Shown piece after piece: positions 53,331-56,867 of a DNA stretch of 56,867 nt. The stretch comes from Nostoc sp. CMAA1605 (GTDB lineage: Bacteria > Cyanobacteriota > Cyanobacteriia > Cyanobacteriales > Nostocaceae), in assembly GCF_021596505.1 (NCBI RefSeq), contig NZ_PJIZ01000025.1, positions 1-56,867 on the forward strand. The letters run 5' to 3'. Under the pieces are notes generated by a model. That model was given only the letters and a program-made list of their open reading frames with translations, had not been told where the DNA came from and made no database searches. The position numbers and the translations under genes were made by a program. Each line of letters opens with the position of its first letter. Position 1 is the first letter of the stretch.

Positions 53331-55835
53331 TTAGTTCACTTTCCGTTGGAATCTAAAGGTTCTACCCACACCGGGTCCTACTTTTCCAGTGACAGTATTT
53401 ACATACTTCGTCACATCAGTAGTTGCAGTAGTACCAGTTATATCGCTACCTGGAGTATTGCTGCCATTATAGAAGATGATATTTGCTGCCCCAGAGTCCT
53501 GAGCTGAACCAATAATATTACTGGTATCAATTTGCGAGTTGTTATCGTTGTCTAAAGCCCAGTTATTGCCATTAGGGCCTCCTATTGTTCCATCTTCAGT
53601 AATCACCAGTTTATCGGCCTCTAAAATCACGTTTCCTACGCCAGATTGTGGTTCAGAAATGTTCCTGTATTCAATTACGTACTGAATTATATTGCCAGGA
53701 GCAGGTTTCTTAGGATCAGTGTTTAATGTGCCATCACTTCCCTGAACATCTGGACCAGTACCTTTCAAGATTTGTGACTTCTTCAACAGTTGTAAGAAGC
53801 CAGTGTAAACGCGATTAATAGTAATGTTGCGAATTGGGTTGCTGGAAGCATCTAATCTGGGATTATTACTGGCATCAACTAATGTAGTTGTGACGCTAAC
53901 TGGGAAGCCACGTTGAATGTTTGTATCAGTTGATAGGGGAGTTCCTGGTGGTAAATCAACTTCCACACCATAGGTAACATTAGCACCAGCCGCCACACCA
54001 GTAATTTTCACTGGAGTACCAGATGTGAGAGTAAATGTACCGCCGCTATAGTTATAAACAGCACTTTGATTTTGATAACTCACAGTCACTTTTGTATTAT
54101 CTGGTAAATCCGCAGGATTACTTGGTGTTGTTGGAGTTATGACTATATCACTAGCCTGAGTTCCATTGTTCCTAATGGTATTAGTGAAACCAACGGATTG
54201 AGGATCTAGGGTACTACCAGGTGCTGTGTTAGGAGGTACAAAGGAAGACTTGTTGGTGAAATCAGTATTCGTTGTCCCATCTGGCCCGGTAGCATCTGGC
54301 GCACCCTGTGGGCCGTTCAACACTGAGTAGGGTGAAGGAGTAGAAATGGTAAATTGGTTGAGTGCGCCTGTTGTAGAGGCCGCAGCTTGGTTATTATTGG
54401 CTGTATCTATGGGATTTACACCAGCAACGGGATAGTAACCAATATCTGGGGTAGTAGTAATATTTCCAGTTGTGGAGTTGTAGTTATCGGGGTTTTGGTC
54501 ACCTGAATTGTCAACAATCAGGGGACTATTGGGGTCTCCGGCTGTTCTACCAAATACTTGAGCAACGTTATTGACGGTAGCTGTTGAGCCTGAAATATTA
54601 GTAGTCCTGATTTGTACGGTAAAGCCGGTGACAGTTGTTCCTGTAGCGACGGAAGTGACAGTGCTAGGATCATTAATGAAACCGATGCGTTTGACTGTAC
54701 TTAGATTTGCAGGAGCAGTAGTTGACCATGACACTTGATTTGCTGTTGTGTTTGGGTTAACTGCCGGATCATCGGTGGAGTAGACTACTCTCCATCCTGG
54801 AGGCGGAGTTGGTACAGCATTCAGAGTGGTGTTAGCAGGTAAGGCATCAGAGACTAAGATTCTTGTCACCGGGTTGCCATCAACTGTCAGGTTAGTACCT
54901 GCTAAAGCTGCGGGTATATAGCCTCGATTTGTGGGGTCACTGCTCTCAACTCGCAAACTCAAGCCATAGGTTAATACGTCGTCATTCAGGACTGAAGTGT
55001 CACCCGCAGCATAACCTGTGCGAACTTTGAGGACTGTAGCTAGAGCAACTGTGTTAGTACCGCCACCAATTGTCGCTTGTTGGGTGATACTAGCTTCACG
55101 GACTCCGTTCACTGGTGCGCCAGGTACTTCACCAGCAACAGTACCATCGGCATTATCCACAGTATAAACGTCACCACCATCAGCTACTCTGGGTACGTTT
55201 TGAGCATCGCCTTGGGTGTTACCGAGAGTAATGCTAACTACATCACCGTTTTGTGCCGCAGCAGCTATGGTTACTGGCACACGGACTAACACTGTTCCAC
55301 CGACGGGAACGGAAGGGGAATCAATACCACCAGCAGTTACGTTTGTCCAAGTTGCCCCACCATCGGTACTGTATTGCAGTTGTCCACTAGCTGGTGTTTG
55401 ACCGTTTTTATCTACGGGTAAGGTACCAGCAATGGTGCCTGGCCCATTGGATGTCGCTTGGTTAGGAAGACGGAATTTAGTGGGGTCGTTACCGATGTTG
55501 GTAATAGTGTAAGTATAAGCCAACTGATTTCCTGGGGCGACTGTACCGCCAGGAGTCGTTTGATTGGTAATCCCAGAAGCGGTAACAGTGATACCAGCCA
55601 CTTCAGCCACAGTGACGGTGACTGTGTTGGATGTGCTGTTTATCGGTGTGTTGGGATTATTAGGATCTTCGTAGGTGGCTGTTGCGGTGTTACTGATAGA
55701 TTGACCACCCGCAGTTCCTTCAGCTAAGACAGGGGCAACAAATGAGAAAATGCCATTAATGAGGAATGAAGCGGCGATGAATGCACGGTACATTCCGTAC
55801 TGTTTGGTCTTTTTAACTCTAGAGAGAGATTTCAT
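53331..55835 (-). CDS. Large secreted DUF11-repeat surface protein
   Basis: This encodes 834 residues. A signal peptide ends in APVLA-EG. The mature part is Thr/Asn/Gly-rich beta sequence with several DUF11-like units (VAPGNQLAYTYTITNIGND; APGNIIQYVIEYRNISE) and few charged residues or Cys. There is no membrane anchor, so attachment would need a partner such as the barrel protein. Composition is like that of a surface-layer or filament subunit. It opens the minus-strand surface cluster. Confidence 0.82.
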   Translation of the reverse strand: MKSLSRVKKTKQYGMYRAFIAASFLINGIFSFVAPVLAEGTAGGQSISNTATATYEDPNNPNTPINSTSNTVTVTVAEVAGITVTASGITNQTTPGGTVAPGNQLAYTYTITNIGNDPTKFRLPNQATSNGPGTIAGTLPVDKNGQTPASGQLQYSTDGGATWTNVTAGGIDSPSVPVGGTVLVRVPVTIAAAAQNGDVVSITLGNTQGDAQNVPRVADGGDVYTVDNADGTVAGEVPGAPVNGVREASITQQATIGGGTNTVALATVLKVRTGYAAGDTSVLNDDVLTYGLSLRVESSDPTNRGYIPAALAGTNLTVDGNPVTRILVSDALPANTTLNAVPTPPPGWRVVYSTDDPAVNPNTTANQVSWSTTAPANLSTVKRIGFINDPSTVTSVATGTTVTGFTVQIRTTNISGSTATVNNVAQVFGRTAGDPNSPLIVDNSGDQNPDNYNSTTGNITTTPDIGYYPVAGVNPIDTANNNQAAASTTGALNQFTISTPSPYSVLNGPQGAPDATGPDGTTNTDFTNKSSFVPPNTAPGSTLDPQSVGFTNTIRNNGTQASDIVITPTTPSNPADLPDNTKVTVSYQNQSAVYNYSGGTFTLTSGTPVKITGVAAGANVTYGVEVDLPPGTPLSTDTNIQRGFPVSVTTTLVDASNNPRLDASSNPIRNITINRVYTGFLQLLKKSQILKGTGPDVQGSDGTLNTDPKKPAPGNIIQYVIEYRNISEPQSGVGNVILEADKLVITEDGTIGGPNGNNWALDNDNNSQIDTSNIIGSAQDSGAANIIFYNGSNTPGSDITGTTATTDVTKYVNTVTGKVGPGVGRTFRFQRKVN

Positions 55836-56548
55836 TGGGTGTAATTTCTTGGTATGGTAGGTTCTAGCTAAATAATTGGGAAACTCAACAAAAATTAGTC
55901 ACAAAACTGGGACTGACCTTGTGCCGAGTTCAAAGTGCAGAAGGTGAGTTACACGCTGTGAACTTTGCCCCCAAGACGCTTCTCGTTAAATGACTTCAAG
56001 GCTATAAAAATCACTTAAAAGTTACTAGTCTGGTTTGGACTATAGATGTCACGCTGACTATGTCTGTAGTTGGCAGTTCTGGTTTACCCTTAGCAGATGG
56101 AATTAGGGCAAGCTACAAAAACTCAACTTTAAGTTCCTATCAGAAAACTGCTTGATGTTCGATTTCTGAGTCCTGCTATGTTCTATTTACGTTTGACTTA
56201 CTGAATATAGAGTTGACTGATTGACACAAATAGGTATCGTAATAATACAACATTAGATCGAGCGTCTCCAATTGAAAAACAGTTGAAATACCAGTATTTG
56301 AAAACTTTAAGACTAAAATAATTGCGTCTTATTACTTAGGTAAGAAATACTAAATGTTGCGATTAAGACATTAACTTCTTGATGACTTCAGTGATATTGA
56401 GGTAAATGATCATGAAGATTAGTTGTCGTCTGTGAATATCCAACGGATAAACATATCCGACTATTTTTGTCGGGTATGTTTGACTGGTATTTTTACTCGT
56501 GATACTATGCAGCCACAGTTGACGGATAGACAGGGAAAGATAGTTACT
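55836..56548. other. Divergent spacer upstream of the surface cluster and thrC
   Basis: The 713-bp AT-rich spacer should hold promoters for both directions. The only clear structure is the hairpin at 56450-56480. No coding frame is convincing on either strand. Confidence 0.45.
56450..56480 (+). promoter_or_regulatory. Hairpin in the thrC leader
   Basis: AACATATCCGAC and GTCGGGTATGTT pair over 12 bp with one G-T pair around a 7-nt T-rich loop, about 70 nt before the thrC ATG. It could be a terminator/attenuator or a dispersed palindrome; no peptide leader is visible. Confidence 0.4.
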
Positions 56549-56867
56549 ATGACACAGGCAATATCCACACCAAATCAAACCTCCAACGCCGCTTTCAGTG
56601 CTTTGAAATGTAAAGAATGTGGCGCGGAATATGAACTCAAAGCCATTCATGTATGTGAGTTCTGTTTTGGCCCGTTGGAAGTTAAGTATGATTACAATGC
56701 TCTACGCCTGTCTGTCACCCGTGAAAAAATTCAAGCCGGCCCGAATTCTATTTGGCGTTATCGTCCCTTTCTACCCGTCGCAACAGAGAACGTTATTGAT
56801 GTGGGAACAGGTATGACTCCCCTGGTACGTTCCCACCGTTTAGCACGTCGCCTGGGTCTAAACAAAC
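56549..56867 (+). CDS. thrC: Threonine synthase, N-terminal part (runs off the window)
   Basis: The first 106 residues are present. MTQAISTPNQTSNAAFSALK is followed by a zinc-ribbon-like CKECG...CEFCFGPLEV and then GPNSIWRYRPFLP and DVGTGMTPLVRSHRLARRLG, the start of the PLP-dependent domain. ThrC converts phosphohomoserine to threonine. The start is the first ATG in this frame. The frame is open to the window edge. Confidence 0.9.
   Translation, partial: MTQAISTPNQTSNAAFSALKCKECGAEYELKAIHVCEFCFGPLEVKYDYNALRLSVTREKIQAGPNSIWRYRPFLPVATENVIDVGTGMTPLVRSHRLARRLGLNK

Noticed and set aside
56363..56816. Frames at 56363 (minus) and 56619 (plus)
   Set aside because: They overlap thrC or its leader in other frames; the threonine synthase frame from 56549 has clear family motifs.

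Overview
The window looks like a chromosomal segment of a filamentous, heterocyst-forming cyanobacterium of the Nostoc/Anabaena/Trichormus group. The evidence is many HIP1 octamers (GCGATCGC), abundant heptanucleotide tandem repeats (STRR type: CCCCAAT, TAATGAG), a homocitrate synthase gene (nifV), a Psb34-like photosystem gene, a ClpR/ClpP set and a PaO/Tic55-type Rieske oxygenase. No rRNA, tRNA or CRISPR array was seen.

Region 1 (0.3-15.9 kb) is an exopolysaccharide locus. On the minus strand it encodes a receiver-domain/HlyD fusion, a PelF-type GT4 glycosyltransferase, a GH135/Sph3-like secreted glycosidase, a GalE epimerase with a C-terminal MshEN-like tail, a giant surface deacetylase (NodB/CE18-like, four tandem cadherin-like repeats, RTX repeats) and a PelG-like flippase split by a frameshift. 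A GT-C-like membrane protein lies on the plus strand in the middle. The parts list matches the Pel and fungal galactosaminogalactan pathways (epimerase, GT4 synthase, GH135 hydrolase, deacetylase, exporter). I regard this as the best candidate for an undescribed system.

Region 2 (16.4-26.4 kb) holds mostly housekeeping genes: nifV, a phosphate-binding-protein/histidine-kinase pair, cutA, a double-domain histidine phosphatase, a dihydroorotase-like protein lacking most metal ligands, small hypotheticals and an ABC-2 permease. Region 3 (26.8-34 kb) holds psb34 and an alternative Hsp70 operon: an Hsp70 broken by a 1-nt frameshift, a zinc-ribbon/LysM membrane protein, a 909-aa TPR protein, a J-like protein without HPD and a GrpE-like protein. 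Region 4 (34-38.8 kb) holds a tnpB gene interrupted by a 91-bp MITE, a VOC protein and two tandem VWA proteins. Region 5 (39-44.1 kb) holds two catalytically dead Clp subunits followed by an active ClpP, a J-domain/TPR protein, the Rieske oxygenase and a MoaD-like protein.

Region 6 (44.3-55.8 kb) is a minus-strand cluster for secreted DUF11-type proteins and one large predicted outer-membrane beta-barrel, probably a cell-surface assembly. The window ends inside thrC.

Four genes or gene parts are split by apparent single-base deletions (near 1675, 28461, 44660 and 45140). These could be real decay, recoding or consensus errors, and they should be resolved before any of these genes is called a pseudogene.
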